Source of the DNA: Rosellinia necatrix
Taxonomy: Eukaryota > Ascomycota > Sordariomycetes > Xylariales > Xylariaceae
Assembly: GCA_021209875.1 (NCBI GenBank)
Contig: JAGYVD010000007.1
Location: 62,001-126,000, forward strand
DNA length: 64,000 nucleotides
Direction: 5' to 3'
The translations under genes were made by a program, and so were the position numbers. This document shows, piece by piece, positions 39,772 through 51,965 of this stretch. The notes beneath the pieces were generated by a model. That model was not told the origin of the DNA. It did no database searches and saw only the letters and a list, made by a program, of their open reading frames with translations. Position 1 is the stretch's first letter, and the number at the start of each line of letters is the position of its first letter.

Positions 39772-40666
39772 ATGCCTGATTTCAAGGGGCTCGATTTGAC
39801 TGGCAAGACTGCCATTGTTACAGGCGCCTCTAGGTGAGCTTTTACTCCTCAAGCGGTTATCCCTGCTAATGCATACCATCATAGAGGAATTGGCGCTGCC
39901 ATCGCTATCCAATTAGGCCGCCGAGGTGCGAATGTAGTCGTTAATTATATGAGTGACAAAAGCAAGCAACGCGCAGCCGATGTCGTAACGAAGATCGAGG
40001 AGGCTGGCTCCCAAGCGACTCTCTGTCAAGCCAGTGTCGCAGACGTGAAACAGATCTCCAAGATTATAGATACTGCTCTGCAAATCAGCAAGAACAGAAA
40101 AATTGACATTTTGATTCATAAGTACGGGGATTTATCTTGTTACTCGTTATCAAATTGAAATACTGATCAAAGTGACCCAAAGTGCGGCGCTAGGAGTAGA
40201 CGCGAATCTTAATGAAGTTACAGAAGAGCTCTTCCAGACGCACTTTGACACAAATGTCAAGGGGCCAATATTCCTGACGAAGGCCGTGGTCCCTCATATC
40301 GCGCGGGGCGGTCGCATCGTGTTCGTTTCCTCAGCCGCTGCTCGGCTCGGCGTTGCCGGCCAAACAGTGTATGGAGCGACAAAAGCTGCGAACGAATCGT
40401 GCGCTCGAGTGTGGGCAAAGGAGCTTGGCCAATCGCATGACATTACTGTCAATTGCGTAAACCCCGGTCCGGTCGCTACAGATCAATGGGAGGAGAGCGA
40501 TGAGCAATTCAGACAGGACATGAGACCACTTATCAATGAGACACCTGCGGCAGCAAGGATCGCCGAGGTGGACGATATTTCGCCTCTCGTCGCTTTTTTG
40601 TGTACCGAGGATGCGCGATGGAGTACGGGGGGCGTCCTTTGCGCGAATGGTGGTCTCTACAACTAA
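39772..40666 (+). CDS. Classical short-chain dehydrogenase/reductase
   Basis: Three exons: 39,772-39,833, 39,885-40,121 and 40,183-40,666. The introns are 51 and 61 nt with intact phases. Product 260 aa, the typical length. The cofactor motif TGASRGIG (17-24) is split by intron 1 inside the Arg codon. The NAA motif (100-102) is restored across intron 2, with His in place of the usual first Asn. The catalytic residues are Asn124, Ser149/150, Tyr163 and Lys167 (YGATK). The closest feel is 3-oxoacyl-ACP reductase/hydroxynaphthalene-reductase-like SDRs. It should reduce a carbonyl or oxidise an alcohol with NAD(P)(H). Given the divergent amine oxidase, an aldehyde or ketone derived from the amine is a plausible but unproven substrate. 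Confidence 0.92.
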
Positions 40667-41460
40667 CATCTTTCTTTCAATGATATCGCGCAATAGTGTG
40701 GAGGAATGTACTGTCGACATCAAATTTACATTTTCCTCAATAGATCTAGCTGATCTATACGCGTTCACCCAGGATCATCTCGCTACACCTCAAGGCGTTC
40801 AATCTATATTATACCTCGCCCAGAGGATAGCCTGGGGATATCTACGTTCTTGAACTTCTATACCCACGCTACTAGTAGGGAGTGATTCTGTGTAAGAGGC
40901 ATTCAACGCTTTCAATCGAGTCGATAACGCCCCACTCCCTTCTAGAACGTTGCTCGTAGTTTTAAACGGACCCCCGTGAATTGAAGCGGTTCTGAAGTTG
41001 GCGGCATAGTCTATGACACTTATTATTAACATGACGCAGGCCAGAATTTCGTATTTTCTCAACTCATACCATCCACAGTTTACATATAATCAATTAGCGT
41101 GTAACCTAAACGGGAGTCTGGCTTAATGCTTGAAACAAAAGGAGACGGCTTCGTCCTGGTACTGACGTACATATATACCTATCGTTATACGATAGAGTTA
41201 ATGTCATAATGTTTGGGCCGCCCTTCTCAATTTTAGCGGTTCGATCACGTACTCTCCTCCAAGACCAAACATAATCGCTAATAAACACATTACTTAATTC
41301 GAAAATACCTCTAACTCCAAATCGTGGCGTAATGATAGCAATGCTAACCTAGTATGTCAATCCCCCTTGCAGGATGCATACATAACTCGGTGTAAAGGAA
41401 ACAAGCATACTACAAGTTTGTATGCTCAACCTAATATAAATGCGTCAGAATATCGCTAGC
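40667..41460. other. Intergenic, nothing recognised
   Basis: About 800 bp between the 3' ends of the convergent SDR and regulator genes. Short ORFs only, including a 105-codon frame that overlaps the SDR end. Confidence 0.6.
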
Positions 41461-43594
41461 TCAGTAAGGGTATGTTGCTATCACTTTAAAAAAAGAGATA
41501 AGCGTGTTGAGAACGTAGGAGTTCCGAGCATGTCTGCCGGTTATCAGTATTAGTAGACAGGTTTGGTACGCTGGCCCCGGGGCGGTGTGGGCTAGAAGTA
41601 ATTTAGAACATACAAATTCCATCCAAGGGACGTTCGGGCCGCGGTTGGTAGCAGTAGCTCGTCGTCGCTCCTCCCAAACATTGGTTAATAACTCAGTCAT
41701 TGCCGGGTGTTGAAACCCCGTCGAATGTTTTATCTCGCCGATACACCAGCTTGCGTAGTGCAATTGGTGAGGCGACGAGGTGTCCACCCCCGCTAGGAAT
41801 AAGGGAAATAACAGACGCTTGTAGAACTCGTGGTCCCTGGGCATGTTGGCACAAATGTCAAAAATGGCAGAAACGGATACCCTGATCCGGACGTCCTCGC
41901 AACAGGTGGCAAATGCGTCTGGAAATCGAAGGGCACGTAGAAGGCAAGCATGCCGATACGCCTCGGCCAAGGCTCTCCATCCTTGATGACCCGTGGGGTA
42001 AACTGCCTGATCGGGATCCCAACTACGAAAGAATTTCTCAGCATCGTCGAGTCGAGCCTGAAACTGCTCGAGCGAAAGGTTTCCAGCCAGGAACGACTTT
42101 CCGGCCTCCAGAACTTGTCCAATACGGTGAAAGAGGACGGGCGGGCATCCAACCAAGGTATGAAGGCTTAGGCTTCCGTGGTCTCGAACACATCTGCGTA
42201 CATCCTCGGAGTAGGCGAGCTTCTCTGCGCCACTAAAGCCACGCAACATGTCCAACCTAACTCCGGTTAGCAATGCTCATAATCACCAGGGTCCTTATAA
42301 GGTTGGTAGGCGGTTGGCACTTACCAAGCCAAAGCGGCAATGAAGAACATGCTAGCCTTGGAGCGTGTGGAAGAGCCTGTTGGACAGGCCAACCTATGGC
42401 AGAGGAAAGAGACACCGGTCAGGTGAGCGCCATGGGAGGAAACACCAGTCTCGCATACCTGCAGGCAAGACTAAGCGTTGGCATCTGGCGACAGGAGAGG
42501 GGAGGAACGCATTCATACGTCATGTAGCACCAATAAGAGGACCATGCCTAGGACATACTCCCCCTCGGACATTGTAAGGCCCGAAATCTCTTCCTCCTTG
42601 GAAAGCAGGGACCCCAGCGAATGCAAGGCCAGCACACGGTACCGCAGCGAGATGGTGATAAGACTTTGGCTCTCATGTTTGCCGGAAAGGTGCATGTGAC
42701 AGGCAGATAGCCCTAGTAGCGCATGTAAAACGCCTTGGTGTTGGTGGGCAAGGGGTAAGACATGTTCCCTGAACGGATTCGCTGTGCCCTCCACGTGGAT
42801 GGTGAGGTGTTCGCTGAGTATTCGGTCAACTAAGACACCGGTTAGTTTGCGTTGTGCTCGGCGGAAGTAAGCGAGTTCTCTACAGTAATCAATAAGCTGT
42901 CGGTTTGTAAGTATCTCCCGGTGAAGATCGGTGGGCCCGGCCAGCACCAAATCGGAATCGATGTAGACAGCCGAGAGTTGGCAATGGGCAGACGACAGAG
43001 ACGACGATATGCTCGCAACATCGGAATCGGGCCGAGTTTCACTCGGGGGCAGGGTGGCCTGTGTTGAAGTTGAGTCTGTTATCGAGATGATCGCCGGAGT
43101 GTCAGACCCTGCTGGCGGGCTCAAGGGTGGATCTTGTGCGGGTGATCCCCACAAGATTGTTGCGAGAGGGAGCGGGCGAGGGGAGATGGTGATGCTATTC
43201 CTTCTTGGACCCACCGAGCTTTGAGGATCGGGGGCGGTGACCATCTCGCAGAATTGGAACCGCGGAGGGTAGCCCTCGCAATGCAACCCTTTGGAGCGAC
43301 ATCTATCACAGACGGGGCGCTTTCGGTCACATTTGCGACACTTCTTTCGGCAAGTACCGCAAGCTGGGTCTACGAGAGGATTTGGTTAGACCTAACTTCA
43401 ACATGGCATGTGAGTAAATAAGTGAGTGAGTGAGTGAGTGAGTGAGTGAGTGAGCGAACTGCAATCGAGTCTCTCCGATCCCAGAACCAGCGTCATGAAC
43501 CTATGGCGTCGGAAAGACCCCGGCAGCCGTTGAACAACTAACCTCTCCGCCGAGCTGTTGGGCGCTTTGCAGCCGAGGTGATATCGGTTGCCAT
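41461..43594 (-). CDS. Zn2Cys6 transcription factor (fungal_trans_2-like)
   Basis: Four exons: 43,594-43,543, 43,369-42,519, 42,458-42,325 and 42,256-41,461. The introns are 173, 60 and 68 nt; the first has a CTAAC branch point 14 nt before its CGTAG acceptor. Product 610 aa. The zinc cluster is at residues 21-48 (C21, C24, C31, C38, C41, C48: C-x2-C-x6-C-x6-C-x2-C-x6-C), preceded by a basic stretch. A Ser/Pro-rich linker follows, then a helical regulatory body with LLGLSACHMHLSG and a VCETGVSSHGAHLTGV region, typical of the fungal_trans_2 (DUF3468) family. It lies centrally among the amine genes and is the likely pathway-specific regulator. Exon 1 is only 52 nt and easily missed; without it the zinc cluster loses its start. 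Confidence 0.93.
43421..43454. repeat. (GAGT)n microsatellite in regulator intron 1
   Basis: About eight perfect TGAG units, reading CTCA on the coding strand of the Zn2Cys6 gene, inside its 173-nt first intron. Likely length-variable between strains. Confidence 0.85.
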
Positions 43595-45155
43595 TGTTGC
43601 CCCAAACGGCAACAATTACCGCGCGTGTGTTTCACGGAAGACGGAACCAGAGAACTATCAGGCTTAACCAGGGGGAGCGACGCAAGGAACAAATAGTCTG
43701 GTTAATTAGGAACTGATAGGAAAAATTCTATCTATCTGGCCGGTGGGATATGGCTAGTGTGCGGGGATGAGTGTGGAGAGGCTATGTTTACATACGTACC
43801 TAGTTATATGATGTTCACCAACTATGTTTACATGTGACAAACTCCTCCACTCAAGGGTTGCGGGGACACCTTATAAAGCTTCATATGATTTTGCGAGGGG
43901 CCAACTAAACATAGCACCCATTTGCGAGACCTATTCAATGCACGCAGGTCATCGGAGCTCCTTTCAGATGATGGTATGACGACCAGAGCCGACAGCATGC
44001 ACAATCTCTTCTCGAAATTCTAGCCGGTTAATGCAGCTATTCGATCGGCGCTATTCTACTTAGGTGATCCGTCCGCAACAACCTAACCTAAGTAGCTGTG
44101 CCAAGACTATAGTTCGATCAATGCACTAACTAAATAGCGTAATATAACCAGATAACTAGCCCACTATAGCAAAGTAGAAAAATTCAACGCAAGGATCTCT
44201 TGGCATCAAAGACAGCATCCTCCCGGAATCAAACATCATATTAGCTTGTAACGCCTGCAGCATACAGAAGATTTAAATGTAAGTTACCTAAGCTTAGCAC
44301 ACGTAGTCAGAGTAGCTTTCCGCTGATGTAATGGATGCCACGGCGCCGCCCAGCGACAGTCTACGCCAGTCTACACCAACATACCACTCAGTAACACACG
44401 GCTTAGATATTACCTGAGGATGGGAACATATCCCAATGATTATGTTACACCCGACCGAAGAGCGTGAATATCGCCGAACTATTGGCACAAAAATGGAGCC
44501 GTTACTCGAAACTCAACACCAACAATTTTGTTTTAGCCTAAAGCTCACGAAAGAGCCTTAGCTACGTTGCTGGGGGTTTTTGCCCCTACTAGGAGACCTG
44601 GGTTCGACATCTCTCACTAAAGATACAAATCATGATTGGAACACCTTGCTCTTCTAGGTGACTGTCCCAGCTCACCCGCCCCCTCCGAATCCCGAATGGG
44701 AAATGCTGCAAGCAGCGACTTCGAAGTATATACATACATACTTGCCCTCCACTATGCCAAGTCTTGATTCTTAACGCGGAGGTGGGACACTCGGTATTCG
44801 GGGTCGGCCCGGTGGGTTGTCTACACACCTTCCTGTTTCCGACTACGTGTCGAACATCCAATGCGGGCATGAACGCTTATGTTACTTATACATCCGGTCA
44901 ACCTTCAAGGGTATATGCAATGCGCTTATCTAGCGTAGTTTGACGGTAGCGTTAATATACCCGTCCAAGAGAAATAAACAGATGGTAGCCCGGAATGTTT
45001 GTGCTAAGTTGCTGGCCTAGACTGCGATCGAGTATGCTCATTTAAAGAGCATCCGTGGGGATCATTGCGTAGAAAAAGAATTTCTTCTGGGTTGAGTCGA
45101 AATTCAATTATTATAACTATTCCTATCAGGCATAACCCAATTCAAGCCTTCGCCA
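43595..45155. other. Long divergent intergenic region
   Basis: About 1.56 kb between the starts of the regulator (minus) and the permease (plus), so it must hold both promoters. CTTAGGT/ACCTAAG words recur near 44,060-44,100 and a GGGG/CCCC hairpin lies near 44,570. No ORF with recognisable similarity. Confidence 0.5.
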
Positions 45156-47205
45156 ATGCCTGCATCAGAAAAGGCCACAGTGGATTCGGGGGAGAAGGTG
45201 GATGATCAAGCAAGCATCGCTCATGTTACTATTTTGGAAGATAATATTGACGATGCTATTCTCCGAGCAAATGGTCACAGGCCTGAATTGAAGCGTCAAT
45301 TCAATTGGCTTTCTGCCCTCGGCCTGGGCTTCTCCATCACCAATTCCTGGGCTGGATATCTCGTCAGTGCGCCTAAGCTTCTTCTCCGCCTATGTTAATT
45401 GTTTTTTTTTTTTAGAGTTGTTTCGGCCAAAGCCTCCAATATGGAGGTCCCCAAGCCTGCCTCCTGTCACTTGTGGTAGCCTTTTTCGTGCAGTTTACCA
45501 TCACGTTAGGCCTGAGCGAGATTGCCTCGGCATTCCCGGTAAGGCAGCAAATCGCTGGCATCCGGATCCGTATAAGCTAACATAACAACCGCTAGTCTAC
45601 CGGCGGCCAGTACCATTTTTGCTATATTTTAAGCGCTGATAAGACGAAGCGCTTCTCTGCCTATGTAATTGGTTGGATGTCGATGCTTGCGTGGTGGATT
45701 GTAACGTGAGTAATCAATAATTTAAATGTTGTTGTGATTCTCGCATCTGATCAGATCACCGTTAGTTGCTCTGGAGTATCTCTTGCAGCTGCTACACTCT
45801 CAGGGATGATTAACTTCTTCCACCCAGAGTTCGTGGCCACAGCTTGGCAGGTATATTTCTTCTATGCCGCAACGGCGGTCATTACAGGTAACTTCCCGAT
45901 CCCCCCCTATATTCACATATTTTGCACATGCTCATGTCTCCTAGCCATACCAGTTTTTCTATCCTCGAAGCGTCTCTCATGGACTGTTCAAACTGCGCTC
46001 TTTCTCTCCGTACTTGGCGTAACCCTATTTCTGTTCATTCCCGTGGGTCTACATCAACAGGTGAATGATGGCTCTTATCTCGTCAAATCTGGGCTCGGAA
46101 ATAGCGGCTGGGGCGCCGGCACAGGTTGGGCTCTAGCTATTAGTAATAGCATGTATGCCTTTGGGGGGACAGATGGCGGTAAGGATCTATCTAACGTCTT
46201 TAATACACTTGCTAACCTGAAAAAGCTATACATATCAGTGAGGAGATAGCCAATCCGGGCCGCAGGGTGCCACAGGTTATTATCATGACCATGTTTATTG
46301 GTATCGGCACCGCTCTTCCTCTTTTCATTGCTCTCATGTTCTTTATGGCGGATCTAGAGGCTGTGAGAGCATCGCCGTTGCCTAGCATGGAGTTGATCTA
46401 TCAAGCGTAAGTCAGATCTAGCAATAATTTACCTCCGCGCCGAGACAGTGCTGATAATTTATGCAGGACTGGAGACCGAAACGTGACCATTTTTCTTATC
46501 ACTCTACTTCTCCTTGTATTCATCCGTACGTAAATCTTCCTCTTAAGAGCGTAATGGAAGATACGATGCTAATTTTCATAGTTTCTTTGCCTTCCCAGTG
46601 GGTTGCAAGTGGCCGTATCGCTTGGGCTTTCGCTCGCGACGTAAGATGACTTTTGCTCCTATCCAGCTCCGCTCCAATTAACATAGTGTTAGAACGGTGT
46701 TCCATTCTCCGAGTATTTTTCGAAAGTCGATGGAAGGCTTGAATTCCCGGTCCGAACAACTATTGCAGCTTTCGCCTTCGTGTTGCTCTATGGTTTGCTT
46801 TATCTTGCATCGACTACTGCCTTCAATTCAATTGTCACCTCAGCAGTCTTATTCCTAAACATTACATATGCTGTTCCCCAAGGAATTCTTCTCTTTCAGG
46901 GAAGACACAAGCACTTGCCGCCTCGTTATCTCGATCTGGGTATCTTGGGCTACTTTTGCAACGGATTCTCCATACTTTGGATTGTCGTTTTAGGAGTCCT
47001 AGTAAGTATGCCTCCATCGTTGCCTGTTAGTGTACAGACGATGAACTATACGAGCGTCATTTTAGTTGGACTGTTTGTCATTATTCTTCTTCAGTGGTAT
47101 TTCGACGGCAGGAAGAGATTCCAGGGACCACACATCGACTGGGAGCTAATCAAGGAAGCTAATACCCAGATGCTGAAGACTAATCAATCAGCATCAGAGC
47201 TTTGA
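45156..47205 (+). CDS. APC-family amino acid/amine (GABA/choline-type) permease
   Basis: Nine exons: 45,156-45,362, 45,416-45,538, 45,596-45,705, 45,766-45,887, 45,945-46,178, 46,226-46,406, 46,467-46,525, 46,582-46,640 and 46,693-47,205. The eight introns of 47-60 nt all keep phase and give 535 aa. The first membrane region follows the family pattern RQFNWLSALGLGFSITNSWA then SCFGQSLQYGG. The consensus GLSEIASAFPSTGGQYHF lies across exons 2-3 and YAFGGTDGAIHISEEI across exons 5-6. About 12 membrane segments are expected, with a cytosolic N-terminus. Relatives import GABA, choline or other amines at the plasma membrane by proton symport. The intron before exon 6 uses an AAG acceptor. The likely role is importing the amine oxidised by its neighbours; the exact substrate is open. 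Confidence 0.93.
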
Positions 47206-47545
47206 TTGTGGTAGTAAAGAGCCAGTCTAAAATATTATATTTGCACGCCGGTGGAAAGGACTATCATGACATAGTTTATTCGGGGGCCCAGGTATTTCAG
47301 CGAGCCGTATTTGCAATAAACACCGCCCTGTTTCTACCCCATACCACGTAAATTAACCTTGTGATTGAGCGAAACTACAGACCTCCATCGGGCCTATCAT
47401 AGTTGCGCAAGAATTGAGTACGTGGGAATATTACAGGACTGAAACAACAACAACATAATACATTCTTTTATAGGATTACACATCATACCACCACATCAAA
47501 GAAAAGATATTTAACTACATGTGGTGACATGCGCTTATAATTTTG
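47206..47545. other. Short spacer between convergent genes
   Basis: 340 bp between the stop codons of the permease and the hydrolase. Only 3' UTR-like sequence is seen. Confidence 0.6.
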
Positions 47546-48529
47546 TTACATTGAGGGTTGTTCTCTCCCCTTAAGGATTTTATTCAACCAGGCATTCCTT
47601 GTTCTCACAGCTTGTGCCCCAAGTTCTGTTGAGAAGAATAAATCAAATCCATGGCATCCTCCACCCCATATATGTAAATCAGCTTGTACACCACATTCCC
47701 AAAGTTTGGCGGCATATGCGATATCTTCATCGCGGAACGGCTCGCCCGACCCGGCGTCGATATATGCCGGCGGTAGACCTGACAAATCTTCCGCGCGCCC
47801 AGGTGCAACGTAATAGCTGACATTTTCCCGATGAATGTCCTGGCCGAGCACACAACTCCAGGCATATCGACCCCAGGCAGTATAAAATCCACGGCCATTT
47901 TCAAACTGTCGACTCGACAAGCTTGTAAACCGGTCATCAAGCATCGGGCATACAAGCAACTGGGCGGCCACCTCAGGCCCGTTTCTATCCCGAGACATCA
48001 ACAAAGCACCAGCAGCAAGCCCGGCCCCTGCAGAGACACCGGCGATGATGAAGCGGGCTGGGTCGATGTTGAAAACTTGCAAATTCTTCGACATCCAGAT
48101 GAGCGATGCATAGCAATCTTCCACGGCAGCAATGCCCGGAACGTCTGGAGAGAGCCGGTATCCCACGCTGACGATTACAGCGTCTGATTCCTTGATGCAT
48201 CCGCTCACCGCGGCAAGGCCTACATAGACGTTCCCCATGACTCGTCCTCCGCCGTGAAAGAAAAGAATACCGGGACGGGGTCTGAGAGGTGCTGGTCGAG
48301 AGCTGCTTTTCAAGACGATGGCGGGAAGCGGCCCATCCGCACCTGAGACACTTATCTCTTCGATGGTTATTCCCGGGTCGTTATTGATATTTTCGTCGTA
48401 CGGCAGCTCTTCCCTTCGCAGCGCGGCAAGTTCGCCGGGATTCGAAGGAACCGGCCGATGTTGCGTATCTTCGACAGCGATAATCTCGGGGTCGTACGGT
48501 GGTAAGCGAATTGGAGTAGTTGGAGGCAT
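47546..48529 (-). CDS. Alpha/beta hydrolase, HSL-type (fold-3) esterase
   Basis: Single-exon 327-aa protein. The oxyanion-hole motif HGGG is at 92-95 (ILFFHGGGRVMGN) and the nucleophile Ser166 in GVSAG. The acid residue region is GSGEPFRDED (Glu263 at the place where many relatives have Asp; Asp267 is the alternative), and the catalytic His293 lies in GGCHGFD. No signal peptide or membrane segment, so probably cytosolic. It would hydrolyse a small ester, lactone or amide. In the cluster it could release an amine-bearing core from an ester, as esterases do before amine oxidation in known degradation pathways, but no substrate evidence exists here. It is convergent with the permease. Confidence 0.9.
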   Translation of the reverse strand: MPPTTPIRLPPYDPEIIAVEDTQHRPVPSNPGELAALRREELPYDENINNDPGITIEEISVSGADGPLPAIVLKSSSRPAPLRPRPGILFFHGGGRVMGNVYVGLAAVSGCIKESDAVIVSVGYRLSPDVPGIAAVEDCYASLIWMSKNLQVFNIDPARFIIAGVSAGAGLAAGALLMSRDRNGPEVAAQLLVCPMLDDRFTSLSSRQFENGRGFYTAWGRYAWSCVLGQDIHRENVSYYVAPGRAEDLSGLPPAYIDAGSGEPFRDEDIAYAAKLWECGVQADLHIWGGGCHGFDLFFSTELGAQAVRTRNAWLNKILKGREQPSM

Positions 48530-49443
48530 AGGAGGTGCGGCATCAATATAATCACGCCGTTTTGGGACTTGTAATCTTAGAGGAAGTATTATCGCAGGTT
48601 GGTCAGCAAACCGTATGCTCAGACTAACTCTCTAGGGGGGCTGACACTATAGCGACATGGTGATAAAAGCAACTTATACAAATGGGGAACGCCGCATTTC
48701 TATGATTCTTAATGCTCAAATGTCTCATGAAGCGGCCAAACATATACGGTTATCAAGAATCGCATTGGAAGTTCTACTCGTCGCGTGACGATCAATCATC
48801 TCAACTCCATTGACCGAAGGGGTGTGAGATCAAGAATCCCCGCTGCCCCAGATCTATGTAGGTATGAGACGCCCGGCTGGTAGGCCTTCCAAATGAGGCA
48901 ATGCTGCCAACCATACCCCCCCGCACTCTTAGCCCCCTGAAATGTACAGGCGTCGGCTAGTGGTGGGGGTGATGACTTATCCCACCCTACCTAAGGAAAA
49001 GTAACGTTATCTGTTGACTACGTAATTACTTACTAGCCCGCCCTGGTTCTCTTTTAATTAGTAGATACAGATTTCCTGCTTAGCCCTTGGGGTATACAAG
49101 TCAAAGCAGAGGGTCCGGCAGTTGTAAGTTCCGAGTGTTAGTATTACATTATCATAGAACCCAGAAGATCGATTCCCAGCTGACTGTGACGATGTTGACA
49201 TAGGTGTGACTTTCTCGTCGCCTCTCAAATCACTCCGTTCACCTGGAGAGTAAGGTAAAACTTCCCTTCTCTTGGTTACAGATTATAACTGTGCATATTT
49301 TCAATGGGAAATGAAACTCGGTGTCTTGACATGTACCATACAATCTATGCGTGCATCATCATCTATGCCTGAGGCAAAGCAAACTTGCTGGAAATTGTGA
49401 CTCTCCTACTTCCTTCATTACTCCTCACTTACAAGTTCGGTTC
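48530..49443. other. Intergenic, hydrolase promoter region
   Basis: About 900 bp upstream of the hydrolase and downstream of the flavin amine oxidase. No coding signal recognised. Confidence 0.55.
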
Positions 49444-51031
49444 TTATTTATACGAGAGAGGGGTAGGGTTAGCACCCAAAATGCCAACCTCGTTCAAAAT
49501 CACGTCCGCGGCAAGGGCACCCTGTTCCATGGCACCCTCTATAAAACCTTTCCATCCATGCGCCCAGTCCGCATTGGCCATTAGCACGTTACCGTGACGC
49601 TGCTGTAGTTCGGCGAGATACTTAGTGAGGAAGCCAGCTGGGTACCAGGCCGCACCGGCCTTAGCGTAAGGATCGGACACCCAATCGTGGAAGACGACCT
49701 TCTTGATATCCATGGGATGGAACCGCCGTAAAGCTGTCTCAAGCCTTTCGGGTTCTTTGAGCGGGTCGAGATTGCCCCGATTGTCACCGGCAAACGAGGT
49801 TATGCGCGTGGATTTGCCACCTGCGCAGAAACCATCTCCGTAGACGTACAACATATCGCCGGGCCAGGTGCATCCTCGGAGGCCGCGCAGATCCCCCTCC
49901 ACTTCGGCATGAATCTTCGTGAGATAGTCGACCTGGTTGATATTGAGGGCTTCCTGACGAAGAGGTGAAAGCGGGGGGTCAAAGTGGATATCGGGAAGGA
50001 CAGCGATCGGGATGGTGTTTACCACACGCCTGGCACGATGAATCTCGTTGTTGGTGGTTATAACAGAGACGACACCTTCTCGCTCAATAATAGACTTGAT
50101 TGGTGTCTTGAACGAGTACTGGAGGCCGAGCCGAGTAGCATCATCAAAAATACGGCGGGCGAGTGTGGACTGTCCTTCCCGGATCTTGTAGAGAGTCCAG
50201 ACTTCCTCGAATGTTGCGATCTCATAGTTCTGGAGGGCATGGGCGCGAACCAACTCGAAGAAACCAAAATTTTCGACAGAACCGCCGCCAATGTGGGGAA
50301 CGATGGACTCCAGAAGGGCGAGTTCATCGGCTGTCAGTTGATCTTTGATCTGCTCGATACGGTCACGGCATGAGAGCTGATCGACAGCCTGGACCTGATC
50401 GAAACTCACGCGAGAGTTACCAAGAGCGGAATGCGGGAGGGGGCAAATGTCTCGGCCGTTATTGCCATCATAATCAATAAAGATATTCCAGGCCTTGGCA
50501 GTCATCTCGGCAGCCTCCTGATGGGAGAACTTGCGCGAACCTGAGCCAGTATCGAGGGTAAAATAATCACAACCGCCACTTTGGGTCCGTGTCATGGAGA
50601 CATCGTCTTTGAGGCCATATCGCTGCATCTCGGCGAACAGACGGCCGTGGTTATGTGAAACCCAAGTTCCGCCTAGCTCAAATGTGGTGCCGTTTACCTC
50701 CGCGCTCCACGTTCGACCCCCAATGCGGTCGCGCGCCTCGAGAAGAAGAGTTTTCTTCCCTTTTCAATGTTAATGGCGTTCCTCGGATCCCGTTCTCTTG
50801 CTACCTTGGTTGAAACTCACCAGCCTTCACTAGGTCACGCGCGGCAATTAAGCCGGCATAACCGGAGCCAACGACGATGGCCTCCCAGACGTTTTCATCA
50901 TCATCCTGTCGAATGTAGTGTTCAGGCTTGATTACGCCGAAGGTGTGGAGGCCACCGACTAAACCTTCCTCTTTGGTGTAGACATACCCTTCGTTGGAGA
51001 GGCTGGCGTGGTAAGAAGACATCGCGACCAT
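49444..51031 (-). CDS. Flavin-containing monoamine oxidase
   Basis: Two exons, 51,031-50,821 and 50,759-49,444. The 61-nt intron has a GTGAGT donor, a TTAAC branch point and an AAAAG acceptor. Product 508 aa. The FAD dinucleotide motif VVGSGYAG is at ~53-60, followed by LLLEARDRIGGRTW (~75-88), which joins smoothly across the intron, and GGTWVSHNHGR. The C-terminal FAD contact region reads ANADWAHGWKGFIEGA. This is the pattern of the fungal MAO family, which oxidises amines to imines with H2O2. No clear covalent-flavin Cys motif and no PTS1 tail (ends LSYK). It is the second amine oxidase in 14 kb and chemically distinct from the copper enzyme, so it may act on a different substituted amine or on a later step. 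Confidence 0.94.
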
Positions 51032-51965
51032 GCTTGAGAGAGATCAGAGATGGAAAGTTCAACACGGAGAGAAGGGCCAGTGTACACTGCAGTCAGGAAC
51101 GTGACGCGAGTACTTAATACTAGACATAACTACGCGCTTGACAAGGGGCCGGATGGAAACCCAGAAGTTCATAGCCAAAGATGTTCACACGTGAAAAAGC
51201 GCTAGGGCGGGGTTAGACAAGGTTGAAGCTTATGCCATATTTGGAGTCTCCGCCAAAAGGGCTGCCTGTCTGGCCGGCCTACATAAGCAACTAACCTAGA
51301 TCGTAACTAGTCTCCTTGCAAACATCTTGTTTTTCTTCTTGTTGCGGTTGACGGGACTATCCGTAGTGGGCGTATGTACATGCCTCCTGCAACCTGCACA
51401 GATCTGCGCCTAGCTATGTGGATATGTACACACAAATTGGCCCTGGTCGGCAGCAAAAAGGTATTATATGTTTAATAGTTGTCTTGTACCTACTACATGA
51501 CTGTTTCGGTACGCACCATCCCAGGCTCACCCGAAGCATCATAGACTGAGCGCCGGCGGCGCTTTTTGCCATACAAGGTATCCGTGGGGAAGGGCTATAT
51601 TTCAAGGTAGGACATAAGCATGGAATGGCTCATAGCTATGACCTGAATCAACCATTAGTACCCAACCTAGACTATATTAGCCCCGTTTACTTGACAAGTT
51701 GCCGAATTAGGCAGTTAAGTCCGTTTTTACATGAATAACTACGCACTCGCTCGTTGATGCAAAACTACGCGCCTAGCCAGCTTGGTAGCAGCATAAATCT
51801 ACCTATCTAGCTACTTAAATAGATGCTAGTAGGCACCAGAGGTTTTATATTTCGAACTAACACGTACTTCTCAAGCACCTCAATCAATAATTTCCTACAT
51901 TTGGGGTTTCGATTCACGGCCGCTATTTACGAAGATCATTCACAACACTGCTGGTTTGCCCCCCC
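51032..51965. other. Divergent intergenic region
   Basis: About 930 bp between the starts of the flavin amine oxidase and the acetyltransferase-like gene. Contains a GC-rich palindromic patch near 51,551 (CGCCGGCGGCG) and repeated CTACCTA/CTAGCTA words near 51,790-51,825. No coding signal. Confidence 0.5.

Noticed and set aside
44570..44630. GGGTTCGAC B-box-like string suggesting a tRNA
   Set aside because: No matching A box, and no five-base T-arm or acceptor stem can be drawn around it.
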